Shown here: positions 1-12,751 of the stretch, piece by piece
Numbering within the stretch: position 1 is the stretch's first letter
Layout of the letters: each line of letters starts with the position of its first letter
Assembly (NCBI RefSeq): GCF_029873635.1
Contig: NC_080422.1
Span: 3,514,001 to 3,578,000 of the forward strand
Source of the DNA: Malania oleifera
Taxonomy: Eukaryota > Streptophyta > Magnoliopsida > Santalales > Ximeniaceae
Length of the DNA: 64,000 nt
Direction of reading: 5' to 3'
Notes under the pieces: generated by a model
Database searches by the model: none
Told to the model about the DNA's origin: nothing
The model's input: only the letters and a program-made list of their open reading frames with translations
Program-made: the position numbers and the translations under genes

Positions 1-3000
1 TGAAAGCTGAACATCAGAGGCCAATAGGGCTATTGCAGCCCTTAGCTATTCTGGAATAAAAATGGGAGCATATTTCCATGGATTTTGTGACCGGATTGCC
101 GCAAGCACTTCATGGGCAGAATGTCATTTGGGTGATCGTGGATAGATTAACAAAATCTACTCATTTTATACCGATGAAGGTTAGCTACCCTTTGAATAGG
201 CTAGCGGACATGTACGTGCAAGAGATAGTTAGAATGCATGGAGTACCGGTGTCCCTTGTGTCTGATCGAGACCCAAGGTTTACCTCTTATTTCTGGAAGA
301 GCTTGCAGGAAGCATTAGGGATGAAACTTACTTTTAGTACAATGTTCCACTCCCAAACTGATGGATAGTCGGAGAGAACAATACAGATCTTGGAGGATAT
401 GTTACGGGCTTACGTGTTAGACTTCGGTGGTAGCTGGTTACAGTTTATGCCACTGGTGGAGTTTGCCTATAACAATAGCTTCTAGGCTAGTATTGGAATA
501 GCACCGTTCGAGGCTTTGTATGGTTGGAGGAGTCGATCTCCTCTGTATTTGGATGAGGTTGGTGAACGTTAAGTGTAACGACCTGCTTAATAAATTGATT
601 TTTTTCCCACTGTAATAATTATCATACTCTGATACCATAACATTATCCTAAGCAGCGAGAAGCATAATCATATAAACAAAACCTAAACCATTACATACAA
701 TACCAGAGTTGTGAAATATTTTGCAATATATACAATATAACTGTATCCCCAAAAATGCCCTCAACTAGCTAGGGCAATACAAAAATGCTCCCAAAAATGA
801 TACTCACTCTCTGTCAGGGCACTACTGAAGCCCTTCTATTTGCGAGCCTGGTCTGCTCGCCTACCTGGATCACCTGAAAAATATTTCAACACTGGGATGA
901 GCCAACGCTCAATAAGAGAAAATATGCTATTACTAGTGTGTGACAGATGAGCTACTATATATCATAAAATCTGTTTCATATAAACATGAATAACTGAGTA
1001 CAAAAGTACAGTACAAATAATAAAGCACACCACCCCTTTTCCTTATTGCTTAACATATCAGTATTATGGTTATAACTCAAAATACTTATAGTGTATATAG
1101 TAGGATCCCTGATTCTATAAATCAATACGTAAGTAATAGTAACTGAAACTGTTCCCTATGGCTGTCTGTGTCATGACATGCCCCTCATGACGAGGTTGTG
1201 CAGCCCGTAGGCTGGATTTACCCTGGTTGGCCAACTAGGAATAAATCACTAAACTCTATCAGTCGACCTGCCCACCTCAACCCATATCTGGATGGGGAGC
1301 CTAACCTCTTCAAGGGCCTAGGTAGTCGACGTTACCACGTATATCTGAATAAGTGGTTGCACTTGTAAAGTAACATAGTATCTGTAGCAACGGTACCGTG
1401 CTCTGTAGCTGCAAGTCCAACAAGGTCTGATATCGTATAATATGTTTCTATATACATGTCTATCTGATTTACCATGATTCTGAGGTACTGAAATAACCAT
1501 GATACTACATAACGTACTGAAATCTGAATAATCATAACATGGAACTGCATATTCGTAATACTGAAATTCGTGTTATCATGGTACTAAAATTCATAAGATC
1601 ATGGTACTAAAATATCGTAAAATCATGGTATTGAAATTCGTATAATCATGGTACTGAAATGCGTATAATCATAATACTGAAATTTGTAAAATCATAAAAC
1701 TAAATTCATAAACATATCCCCGTACCATATACATAATCATAAGCCACACCATACAAAAATACATAATTTTCGTAAATAAATAAACTGCATAATATTCAGA
1801 ACTTTCCTAACATAGCATATTTCTCTTACCTTATCTCTGAAAAGCCCCAACTGTATTCTAGCCTGATACCCACAGTGCCTCCTACAACATACCCTGAAAC
1901 TAATATTTGCTAGAACTAAACATCAGTATTTTTCTGTCTATAACATTTTCTCTAAATGCCACAAGGCCAAAAGGAGACTAAAAGGTCTTACCCTGAATTT
2001 GGGATGATTTCCAACTCCGATTTCCCGACGATCCGCTCCAGTAGATGTGTAGAGAACTCCGCCAGGAGTGTCGTGGTAGCTTCGAATTATCGATCCGGCG
2101 ACTGGTGGGGCCAAAAATGAAGAGAGAAGGGAGAGAGAATCATAGGAGAGAGAGAGAGCGGCGAGAGAAATGAAAAATATCCCGATTTTTTGCCTTTTAT
2201 ACTGCCAGATTCGTCGACGAGTCACGTCACTTCGTCAATGAATCTTTAGTAATTTCGTCGACGAAGCCCTGTATTCGTCGACAAAATTCAGACCGCCCTA
2301 GACCCTCTCTCGGTATTTTCTCATCGACGAAGCCCTGTGTTCGTCGACGAAATTCTGAAGACTTTCGTTGACGAAACCCTGTGTTCATCGACGAAGCTGG
2401 CAAATTTTCTGAAATCTTTATTATTTAAATTTTCTGAAGTCTACGGCCTCCTTCTATTTCTGTATCTATTTTCCCTCTCTCTTATTATTAAAATACTATT
2501 ATTCTTTGGATTACTACATTAAGTGTTAGGACCTGAACTTGTGCAACAGGCGTCTGAGAAGGTGCGTTTGATCCGAGATAGGATTAAATCGGCTCTGAGT
2601 CGGCAAAATAGTTATCCGGATGTTCGCCGCCGTGAGTTGTAATTTGAGGTAGGTGTAAGGTATTTCTGCAAATCGCTCCGATGAAAGGGGTGATGAGATT
2701 TGGAAAGAAGGGCAAGCTAAGCCCCAAATATATTAGACCATTTGAGATTCTTAAGCGAGTGGGTCTGGTAGCCTACAGGATTGCACTACCCCCAGCACTC
2801 TCGAGGATCCATGATGTGTTCCACATATCCATGTTAATAAGGTACGTGTTGGATCCATCGCTTATTGTGAGTTATGAAGACTTGGAAATTGGGGATACTT
2901 TAGCCTACGAGGAGGTACTTATTCAGATTTTGGACCATAAAGTTCAGAAGCTATGTACCAAGGACATACCATTAGTGAAGGTATTGTGGCGGAATCACAA

Positions 3001-3329
3001 GGTTGAGGAAGCTTTTTGGGAACTGGAAGCGGAAATACATCGGAAGTATCCACAGTGGTTCTAAGTATGTGTGCATTACCCTACTTTGTATTGGAATAGG
3101 TGGTTAGTCTTAGGGAGTGTGTGTATTTATGAACTCCCGAGATGGTTTATGTATGTAACCACGATATTCCTCCGCCATAAGTGAGGGTATGTATATGTAT
3201 TGTGACGGAGGTTTGTTGTAATAGCCGCCAGTTCTTTCTAGAGTTGAGTTTGTGTTTAAGTGTATGAATGAGTTTGTGAATGAGAGACTACAAATTTCAA
3301 GGATGAAATTTTTTGTAAGGAGGGGAGGT
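1..3329 (+). mobile_element. Ty3/gypsy chromovirus fossil, internal region (integrase to chromodomain)
   Basis: This is the 3' part of the pol region of a Ty3/gypsy element; its 5' part lies outside the window. Bases 78-570 encode an integrase core that begins MDFVTGLP and includes SDRDPRF and FHSQTDG, as in plant chromoviruses. Bases 2681-3064 encode the integrase C-terminus and a chromodomain-like end (motifs MKGVMRFGKKGKLSP, VLWRNHKVEEA). Between them lies a later solo LTR (574-2518). The internal region ends in a purine-rich tract (AAGGAGGGGAGG, about 3317-3328) directly before the 3' LTR. The element is broken, with several breaks, and is a fossil. The long LTR and chromodomain suggest the Tekay/Del group; that lineage call is an inference from family knowledge. 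Confidence 0.9.
574..2518 (-). mobile_element. Solo LTR (gypsy-type) inserted in the chromovirus
   Basis: A 1,945-bp segment with TG...CA ends (TGTAACG at the left, CTACA at the right) is flanked by an exact 5-bp target duplication TTAAG (569-573 and 2519-2523). It splits the integrase region of the older gypsy element. No internal coding region or second LTR is present, so it reads as a solo LTR. It lies in minus orientation: read on the minus strand, a cluster of GTCGAC words (2,400 down to 2,210) is followed by a TATA box (TATAAAAG, about 2193-2200) and a CT-rich tract (about 2130-2160). The middle (about 1480-1700) has degenerate tandem copies of an ATCATGGTACTGAAAT-like unit. It resembles the LTR at 19613-22005. 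Confidence 0.85.
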
Positions 3330-5114
3330 TGTAAGAATCTGAATTGTGATATATGGATTAAATTAATAAAGAGGAGGGTAAAATGGTAATTGAGCAAACT
3401 TCGTTGACGAAGTCAAAGTTTGTCGACGAAGGCCCTTTATCACTCGGCGATGAAATTCAGGTGCTCATTGACGAGGAGAAGCCGAGAGCTTTCGGGAAAC
3501 CAGGAATCTCAAGCTTGTCGACGAGACCACCATTTGGTCGACGAGCTGTCTACTTTGGCTCGTCGACGAGATCGGCCGAGTCAAAGGGGCTATAAATATT
3601 TGTTTTCATTACTTCCAAGCTAAGTAAACTAAAAATATTCTCTCTCTCTCTCTCTAGAACTCGAAGGGCACTCTCTCTCTCTCTAGATTTCTTCGTCGTA
3701 CGTCGCTAGAATCTTCCATCCAACGTTACCACGAGGATCGGAGAAGGATTCTCTACAAGAATTGTGGATCGGATCTTCGTTGTGGGCATTTTTGGGTTTT
3801 GGCGTAAAATCGAGATAAGGCTCGATTTTCATTTTCGTTCCGATAGTTTTGCAGAGAACGGAGTTGTGAGTATATTTTGTACTGTGTTTTGTAGGTTTTG
3901 AGAACTCGGTTCGCTATTTAGGAGCGTAGAGTTCGGGATTGGTCACTTGGGGGAAAGGTAAGGGGATTCTATTTATGTCGGTTATTTTTGAAATCAGACT
4001 TGGTAGAACTGTGGTTTGCGGTCCTGTGTGCATTTTTGGTTACTCATTTGGGGGGTATCTAACAGGTAAAATTATGTGTTTTTCTTATTACCATTTTTGG
4101 AAAAAGGGGGTGACGGGCTGCATCCTTGGTTTTTTTGGAAAATCGTAAATATATTGTGATATAGGGATGACCGTGCCTTGACTTGTTTAAACTGTTTATT
4201 TTTGGAAAATCATGATTTTAGATTACCATATAAGTGTGATTTTTTGGTTATATGAGCATGCATGGTTGTGTTTTGTTGAAATACAATAGGAACTAGGTTC
4301 CGACTTGTTCTAGGTATTGAAAGAGTGTCCAGATCTATATCCGTGGGCGTATGAAATCGCTAGGTTATGTTTGACAAGAGTGTCCGGCTCTATATCCGAG
4401 GGCGTGAGCCTTACCAACTAATCACCGAAGTGTGTGAATCCACCAGTTGTACCAGTATGATGCCATGGGAGCCTGGGGCTACGCCATGTGCCGGGGACGC
4501 CATGTAATGTGGGTCGACTTCGGGCCGAAGGGTGTGACGACACCGGGTTGCTTGATTATGTGTGTGTGCGTGTGATGCACTGTATTGGAATTGTTTTGTG
4601 AAAATACTAGAATTGCATTTAACTGTGTATGTTTTATGTCATGATAACACTTATGTGCCACACACTGATATAACCTGGATCTGCTTTACTGAGATGTGTC
4701 TCACCCCTACTGTACGTACATTTTTTTTTTCACGTCCTTCGAGTAACCGGAAGTAGCGTCCTTGTGTGGGAACGTAGTGGTCGGTGTACTACGGATAGCG
4801 CTTGTGTAAATGTTAGGACTTTTTGTTTTCGGGTTGTCATTTTTGGGATATGGTTGGCACCCGGGTTTATGTTTTTGTATTATGGAGCCTGGACTCATGT
4901 TGTATAGATTCTTGTGTGGTACTATATATATATAGAAAGACCTTTTTTTTCCTGCTGTGTATCTATTATGTATATGAATGTGTGTAGGGTGCTTGGTAAC
5001 CTCGGGGTCAGACCCTCATTCATTATGCTGTGTCATTGATGTTTTGCATGATACAGGAACAGGTTAGGTTATTTATTCACCCATGGGTCCCATTATCGGG
5101 TTCGAGGCGTGACA
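3330..5114 (+). mobile_element. 3' LTR of the Ty3/gypsy chromovirus
   Basis: The LTR starts TGTAAGAA directly after the polypurine tract and ends GCGTGACA, a length of 1,785 bp. The U3 part holds several copies of a GTCGACGA word (about 3400-3570), a TATA box (CTATAAATA, about 3590), then two CT-rich tracts (3640-3685). The solo LTR at 44350-46184 on the other strand belongs to the same family: the terminal parts (for example the stretch around CGGACCC/GGGGTC and the final CGGGTTCGAGGCGTGACA) match closely. Immediately beyond the LTR is Ty1/copia sequence, so the gypsy element probably inserted into that copia element. The left-hand junction that would prove this is outside the window. Confidence 0.85.
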
Positions 5115-6877
5115 GCCCATGTCGTTGTGTCTTCTCTTTCAGTTTTAGGTGCTAACACATAGGATCCTACCATACCAGCGATGTCTTCCATTGGATGGAT
5201 ACCCTCCTCTTTTACAACTATGACGCGCATCCCCTGCAACTCTGGCTTCACTTTCCTAGTTTTCATCACCCTCCCCTGCACATTCTTAGCCAGCGGTAAT
5301 CCCTTCATCCACCACACTTACATCTTCGACTCGGTCCACTCATACTTAAGCTATGACTATTCGGTCTATGAATAGTATTCATAGACTCAAACATATTTAC
5401 CTTGCCACTAGACACCCTCTTCCTCAACTTGTCGAGCCCACATGTATGTCTCATGCCTTGAAGGATCCCAAGTGGTGGTATGTTATGCTTGAAGTGTTCA
5501 CTGCGTTGGTTAAACATGGCACATGGGAGCTTGTTCCACTGCACTCCACAATCAAACCTATTGGCTGCAAATGGGTTTTCAGTATCAAAATAAATCCTGA
5601 TGGTACTATTTCTTGCTATAAAGCATGGTTAGTGGCCAAAGGTTTTCATCAACAACCTAGTTTTTTTATTATAATGAGACATTCAACCCTATTGTGAAGT
5701 TGGTGACTATTTGAGTTGTCCTCTTCATTGTTGTTAAAAAAAATTGGCCACTTCGATAGCTAGATGTTAATAATGTGTTTCTACATGGTTGCCGTCAAGA
5801 GGATGTATTCATGGTTCAACCTCCGAGTTTTGTTGATCCTAATCTACCTTCTCATGTTTGCAAGTTAAAAAGGTCTTTGTATGGCTTGAAATAAGCATCT
5901 CAATTGTTTGGTATATGTGGATGATCTCTTACGCATTGGAAGTAATTCTGCTACTATCTCTAAGGTTGTTCAGCAACTCGGTCATCGGTTTTCTCTGAAA
6001 GATCTTGGTCCCTTACATTATTTTCTTGGTGTCGAGGTGATTTTAGTTACCCGTGGGCTGTTCCTCTTCCAACAAAAGTATATTTGGGATCTTCTTTCTC
6101 ACACCAAGATGTATGGTGCTGAGGCAATGATGACTCCACTTGCCATAAAAGGATCTTCTTCAACTTCAAGATGGCTCTTTTCCTGCTAATACGACTAAGT
6201 ACCGCCAAGTTATAGGAGCTCTCCAATATCTCTCTCTTACTTGATCCGACATTGCCTTCCCAGTCAATAAGTGGGTTTAGCTCATGCATAAACATCTCAG
6301 CTTTATTGGACTGCTGCCAAACGCGTTCTGCAATACTTAAAGGGCACTCGATCTTTATCATGACATCCTCCTCAAGCACATTGGGAATCTCACTCTTCAA
6401 GGCCTCTCTGATGCTGATTAGGCCATTGATAGGGATACCTGACCCTCCACCTCTGCATATACTATTTTTCTGGGTGATTGTCCCATTTCGTGGAGCACGC
6501 ACAAGTAGCGTGTTGTGGCTCGTTCTTCCACTGAGGTAGAATATCGGGCTCTTGCTTCAGCCACCTCCAAGCTTGTTTGGATTTGCTCATTGTTTCATGA
6601 ACTCGGTATTCTAATTATTAAACCGCTGCATTTATTTTGTGATAATATTGGTGCTACTCATTTGAGCCTTAATCCTATTATGCATTCACGGATGAAGCAT
6701 ATTGCTATTGATCTTCAATTTTTTTGTGATTTGGTCACCAAAGGTTCGTTGTAAGTCTCTCATGTTAGCACCCATAATCAGCTTGCAGACCTCTTAACTA
6801 AGGCTCTATCTCATCAGAAATTTCACTCTCTATGCTCCAAGATTAGTTTAGCTGATGGCATGCCTATCAAGAGGGGG
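5115..6877 (+). mobile_element. Ty1/copia fossil, reverse transcriptase to RNase H
   Basis: This is a plus-strand remnant of copia pol. Recognisable pieces are the start of the RT domain (HALKDPKWW, GTWELVPLHS, GCKWVFSIK, about 5440-5640), a [12 protein letters not shown] motif (about 5860-5890), the YVDDL catalytic motif (5911-5925) followed by KDLGPLHYFLGVE, and RNase H (SSTEVEYRALA, about 6520-6560, through QLADLLTKAL). A purine-rich tract (6869-6877) precedes the 3' LTR. The element is broken, with many breaks, and its 5' half is missing from the window. The long minus-strand open frame at 6047-6502 is only the antisense of this region. Confidence 0.9.
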
Positions 6878-7269
6878 TGTATAAAGGAAATTGTGTAGCT
6901 TTCTAGCAAACCATTGATGGTTTCTGTATACCCTTCGATGGTTTTAGAGAGAATGTTTTCCAAGAGAAAATCGTCGATGGTTTCACCAAACCATTGATGG
7001 ATTACTGCAAACCATCGAAGGTTTCAGCAAACCGTCGATGGTTCTGCCGGTTGCTGAATTTTTGAAAATCCTACTAGTTGAAGATTGGCTGATATCCGAT
7101 AGTCTGCGATGATCTAGGATTCTTCAATTGTATTACTTGAATATTTGTTTGTATTTGATAGTTTAGGATCTTCTTGATTTAGTATTTAAATACTTTTGAA
7201 TTTATAACAACTATACCTTGTACAAGTCCTATATATAGGACATCTCTACATCAATGAAAGTGTTCTACA
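6878..7269 (+). mobile_element. 3' LTR of the Ty1/copia fossil
   Basis: The sequence begins TGTATAAAGG directly after the polypurine tract. The likely end is TTCTACA at 7269, giving about 392 bp; that end is inferred from the TG...CA rule, with no second LTR to compare. The first half contains six imperfect copies of an ACCATCGATGGTT-like word (6908-7045). A TATA-like CTATATATAGG follows at about 7229-7239. The spacing of word cluster, then TATA box, then LTR end resembles that of the gypsy LTRs here, although the family is different. Confidence 0.7.
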
Positions 7270-7856
7270 TTTTCTTTAGTTCGATGATTATCGAGGGCTA
7301 AAAAGAAAATACTAGATTAGACAGTCTAGTTATGTTTGATTTTATACAATCAATTATATTAATAGATTGTATAGCCAATTTTTTACGTGATGATTGTTTA
7401 TTTATTCCAGATCATCTCATAATCACAAATGTTTATGAAATTTTTCGATAATCTCGAGCGTGCTAAAAAGGATCAATGTCTATCTAGGTTTGTATTAGTT
7501 TATTATTACGTCGGTATTTTGAAAATAATAAATATAAAAAGCACTTATTTATATTGTTATTGCCCTAATATGGGGCATAGTGGTGTCTTTAATCAGTTTA
7601 ATTTTAATTTAATTTTGAAGTTTATTGAAGGGGGATGGGGCCCACAATAAAGAGCCTGATATTAAATTTATTATTTTCATAACGTTTGTGTATTTTGAAG
7701 GTGAGCCTTGCCCTAATAGTAAAACAGTTACATCTAAATTAAAAGTCAAAGTCCAACTCGTGCAGACAGTGCATTTGGTGTTCGCTTAGTCTTAGTGGAT
7801 TTCAAAAAAAATCTTAAGGATCCATTTAGTTATAAAAAATATTTTTTATTTTTTTC
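7270..7856. other. Intergenic stretch with no identified gene
   Basis: AT-rich sequence follows the copia LTR. A 73-codon open frame at 7429-7650 has no recognisable motif and no splice or UTR context that would make it a gene. Nothing else is supported here. Confidence 0.5.
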
Positions 7857-8274
7857 GGCAAAAGATACTTCATTTTCCTTGAAATTTGACAAAAAGACAG
7901 AGAAATTTTCTAAAGTTTTGAAAATGTTATAAACCTCTCATGAGAATTAAAATGTCGTAAACCTCCCCAGAGATTTGAAAAAAAAACACTTTTATCGAAA
8001 TTTCAAAAATGTCATAAACCTCATTTGAGGCTTAAAATATTATAAACCTTCCCTAAAATTTGTCAAAAAAACAAAAACAAAAAAAAATAGATACCTTCCT
8101 AAAAAAACTTGTCTTTGCAAAATATAAGGAGAGTTTTATGTTTTTTGACAAATCTCATGCATCGTCTTTGGAATTCTTGAAACCTTAGAGGGGAGAGGTC
8201 TCTGGAATTTTTGAAACCTTAGAAGAGTTTACTGTCTTTTTGCCAAATCTCAAGGAAAGTCAATGTCATTTACC
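7857..8274. repeat. Fold-back (MITE-like) element
   Basis: The ends form an imperfect inverted repeat of about 40 bp (7857-7898 against 8234-8274, sharing CAAAAAGAC at the inner edge and TTTCCTTGA in the middle). The homology continues inward: both halves carry repeated TAAACCTC/GGTTTC phrases. This is the form of a non-autonomous DNA element or a large hairpin. No clear target duplication was found. A looser copy of the same phrases lies at about 52290-52560. Confidence 0.55.
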
Positions 8275-8691
8275 AAACCTTAGGCCAAAAAAACCTGAGG
8301 TTAATTTTATCAATAAAATGAATCGTTTATTTGTTAACCAAGTCAATAGTCTACTGAAAAAGTAAAATAAAATTTTACTTTTAATACAATGACAATTTTA
8401 TTATTTTATATAATTTTGATAGGATAAATTTTTTAAGAACAAATGATGTAAATTTAATAAATTAAGTTGGAAAAACTATTTAGATAAGTACAATACATTT
8501 TGAAATTAAACGTGTAATAAATAAAACACCCAATGAGTAGTTTTAAAAATTTTAAAATTTTAAAGATATTTAAATAAAATTATAATATTAATAACTCATA
8601 AAAAAGTACTTAGATAATTATATTATTCAAAAATATTTGTTATATACATTTCATGATAATTTAAATGATTGAATTTATTTTTTAAAATATA

Positions 8692-8947
8692 ATTCATTAT
8701 ATTATTAAAATAAAAATATTAATCCATCTAACAAATAAATTTTACCCATAGTAAAATGATTTTTAAATTACATTTGATTTTTTTAAAAATAAATTCAATC
8801 ATTTAAATTAGAATATTAGACACTTCAAAATATTATACTATTTAATTTTCTCAATCTAATTTAATGTCATTTTAGAATATCATTTTACTATGGGTAAAAT
8901 TTATTTTTTAGATGGATTAATATTTTTTATTTTAATAATATAATGAA
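8692..8947. repeat. Near-perfect 69-bp inverted repeat (hairpin/MITE)
   Basis: The stretch at 8692-8760 and the reverse complement of 8879-8947 agree with only a few differences over about 69 bp, including the word ACTATGGGTAAAATTTATT. The arms are separated by about 118 bp. A second inverted pair overlaps it: 8657-8687 (AAATGATTGAATTTATTTTT) against about 8777-8806. The DNA could therefore fold in two competing ways. The element is AT-rich and non-coding. Confidence 0.75.
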
Positions 8948-9049
8948 ATATATTTTACTATTTAATAATATTTAATATAGAAAAATATTATGAAATATAT
9001 TTGTTATTTTTCTTTACTTTTTTTGTTGTTTGTTCTCAAATAAAATCCA

Positions 9050-9540
9050 CAAGGTGTCAAGGACCACACGAGCGAGCCGCAATTAGATCAAGGCCGTCGG
9101 ATCGTTAACGACGGGCGGCTACGATATATGAGACCACGTACCGGGGGGGATTTGGGCGCGGGGGCCACTGAATCCGATGAATGGGATGTCCACCGAGGTT
9201 GTCTGCGCGCTCGTCGTGCGGTGCGTGCAGTTATTGGCCGGATAGGAACCGGAGGGGGCGACAGAGTGTCGTCAATAATTTTAGTTTAGTTGGGAGCGGG
9301 GCCGCGGAGGGATGGCGATCGCTCATCAGCCGCGTCAATTAGCTTGTGGGCCCAGGCAAGTGATAGGGCGGTGTTTGCGTAACACGCGGCCAGACTTGTG
9401 GATTCGAATTATTTGAGGGGCGGTAGGGAGGGGGCGGGGGTGCGTAGCCAAACGCGTCTTAGAAATGAGCATGGGCCTATGGGGCTATGATTGGCGTTAG
9501 CCAAAGGCCGGCGCCCCTATCAAGGGACCACCTTTATTCC
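9050..9540. other. Isolated GC-rich island, no gene recognised
   Basis: About 480 bp of GC-rich, CpG-containing sequence sits inside AT-rich DNA on both sides. It includes phrases such as GGCCGTCGGATCGTTAACG, GGGAGCGGGGCCGCGGAGG and GCGGTAGGGAGGGGGCGGGG. No long open frame or RNA gene was recognised. The composition resembles a promoter or CpG-island remnant, but no attached transcript can be pointed to. Confidence 0.5.
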
Positions 9541-12500
9541 CTAAGAGGTATAGTCCACAGGGAAAGTCCAACACCATTTATTTATTTTCTTATTACAAAT
9601 ATATTATGGGAAAAAAACTACATTAATGGGAAAAATTAAATGAGGGAGATTAGGCAAAATTATTTGAGTCCTTTAATTGGGAGTGCCCAAATCAATAATC
9701 AATTTTTAGGTTAATAAAAAAAAATAAACCATAATTTGATTTTTTTTTAAAGAAATTTGGGAATAAATAAAAAAAATTTAAAACATCGTGTTTATTTATT
9801 TATTTTTGTGAGGAGTGGTTGAAGGTACAATTGACCTGATATTCGCGATTTCAAAATATTTGTAAGAATTAAAGAGGTTTCGAGTTATATAAAAATAACT
9901 TAATGAGTGGTCATATTTTATTCCTAATCACGGTCTCCATGTTAGTAGCTTATAGGGTTCTATTTTGATGGTTTGAAGGAGGTGCTAAAGTAGTCTTAAT
10001 CATAGTATGTAACTGTCAACATTTTACATTAGGTTTTTAGTGTGGGGCCCATTGAAGTATCGGACACGAAACCTAATTCATTACGCCCATAGATTTACCT
10101 TGTAGTCACAGCAGTTGTAATTGTCCCTAACATGGGTCTGGCTAATACATATGGCGTTGACTAGAAATTACGTTGTCATGAGAATTTCTTAGGGCGTGCT
10201 TGTTTTGTTGGCTATATAAAATATATTCAAATAACCCATATTTTGTGCACCCAAATTAAGAAATGGGATCGAATAAGGAGACACTCTGATCCTCATTACC
10301 GTGAACATGGTTAGAGTTGGTCATTCTCTCTGAACCGGCAAGCGAAGACCAAAACATGTGCCAGCAATGGCGCCTAACCGACAAAAGTAAAAAAATAAAA
10401 AATAAAAAATAAATTCCAACCAACCCCTAATTCGAATGTTGTACAATGGCGTGATTAATGGAGTTTTATAATATTTTTTTCATCTTGACATTTGGCCAAT
10501 TCTCTCTTATGTTACACCACACGATGCTCACAATATCAACCATCTGATCTCTTTAAGATGAATTTCATTAAGATCATACGTATAATTCAGTATAATTCCA
10601 TTTTGTTAAGTCTAGTCTGACGAAATTCACTTGGAGAAATAATATAACCAAGTCATCCCTAAAGTCTACAAATTGAACTTAAGAACTTGCCCACATCAAT
10701 AAAGCAATGCAAAGAAGAAAGAACTGTTGCGTCTATATTATGGATAATGATTAACTAGTATCCATCATTATATAGTACAACCTACATAGCCAGCATATGC
10801 AAAAGGGCAAAGGACTCTTAACCCATCAAAATCAAAAACTTTTTCTCACACTTTCTAAAGGACTTTCAAAATTTTTAAAAGGAAACATCCATAATCATCA
10901 TACACTTTGTATATCATATTCCAAAGCACCCCTTTTTTTTTTTTTTCTATCTCCTTTTCTTCCAAAAACAAAGGAGCAAAAAAGTCATTTATCTTGTTCT
11001 TTAAAACTTTCACCTTAACTGTGGTTCTTTCCTCATTTTTCATATGAGGTGTTGAGGTTGGTAGCTAGCTAGCGAACTTGGTGGTGTTAGCATATACTTG
11101 CCTCACCTTCGATGCAAAAATTGGTCTGCCACTAATTTATCTACTTAGCTACCACCATTTATATTGGAATATTTAGGAAAATATATTATTAATTACCGTC
11201 GTTTAGTATCGTCATTTATTATTTCACTAATCATAATATTGACACACTATTCGTATCTTTAAGCGCATCAAATAAATCATATGTACTAAAATACCAGGTC
11301 GTGTGACGATGAATACATCACCTTGAATATATCAGAGAAAAATCATTCATATCGCATTTGATAAAATGATTTCAAACGGTAGATTTAAATTAATTAGGTG
11401 AATTTAGAATATATGTGAATATTACCCGAAAGCACCCAGTCAAGTTTATAGCTTCAAATTTGTATTTCTAGTTATTGCACAAAAAAAATTCAATCATTAG
11501 TTAGGCTAACAAGAGAATTAACCTATGTAAGGAGATCATAAGACTGTAAAAACGGGACGCACACATAAATTCTTACAGACATCAAATAATAGGTAGACAT
11601 TCTTGTGTTCATATATAACTTATATAATAAGACTCGATGCATGTACACGACAAATGCCTATCTACCTAGTAGCTGCAGTTGTATCACTTTTATAATAAGA
11701 TTCCGAATGTACGTGTAATAATACTTAGCTAGTAACTACAAACCAAAGCTCATCAAAATCTTTATTTCCGAACTCTTGCCATCATCACTTGCCATCATCA
11801 TATAATCCATAAGCATGAATTTAATATATACATATATGTCAAATCTAGCTATGCACATAGGGCCAACATGAGAGGGACAATGGGTTTGCTTAAATGAAAT
11901 TTATTAGGGCTTAGGTCCGGCCAATTTAAGATTTAAAAATCTGAAGACCTAAACATTGTCTCATGACACCATGCAGTGTATAGCAAAGCAAGGTGACCCA
12001 CATATCCTCCTTAAAGGGTGAGTGAGGCAGTGATAGCCTATAACTATGAGATCCAACTAAGGCTTAGCTATTCCTATGAGATTAATTAGTTAATTCTTTC
12101 TCATTCAATATTAGTAAGAATGAGTGTATGTGGGCTAGCTAGCTGTTTAATTAATTGTTTTTAATTAAAATGTGGTAATTCTATATTTAAATTGATTAGA
12201 TGCGATGATGAGAATGAATATAAATATACATACACACATATATGCAGAGAAATGAGAAATGTTTACGAGAAAGGTTGCTTATTCGGTTTTTCTTCTTATT
12301 TAGAGAATGACACACACATATGTGAAGTAGAGGAATAGTCCACTTCGATATTATGGCTTATGCTAAAAAAGAATCCATGCTCAAGTAAAAATGGTATATA
12401 TTTAATTAAGTGGTAGCCCACTTAGTTGGATGATTGTAGTTGATGCATGCTTCTAGTTTTTGGTAGGTAAGATTTTTAATAATTTTACTATTTCGATCTC

Positions 12501-12751
12501 GTGAAAATTAGAAATGGGTTTTGGTTTTGTTGTTTTTCCTTTTTTTTTTTTTTTTTGCATTTGGTTGACTTGTGCGGATGAATTGTGATGTTTGATAAGT
12601 GATTGTCTTGCTTATTATCGATTTGGATAAAGAGAAGGATTATCTTGGTTTATTGTGTTTTGACCAATTCACCTTTGCGCCTCTATTTCTCAATAATAAA
12701 TATCAAATTTCGGATCGCCCAAACTTCACAGTTCCCACATTAAACAAACTT
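9541..12751. other. Intergenic DNA, no gene supported
   Basis: AT-rich, low-complexity sequence with short poly-A/T runs. Open frames at 10797-11018 and 10855-11043 are antisense to one another, have no domain and look like chance. I looked for tRNA B-boxes and common microRNA words and saw none. Confidence 0.5.

Noticed and set aside
6047-6502. 151-codon minus-strand open frame
   Set aside because: It is antisense to the copia RT/RNase H remnant.
10750-12200. Possible microRNA or other small RNA gene
   Set aside because: No known microRNA word and no convincing long hairpin were found by eye.
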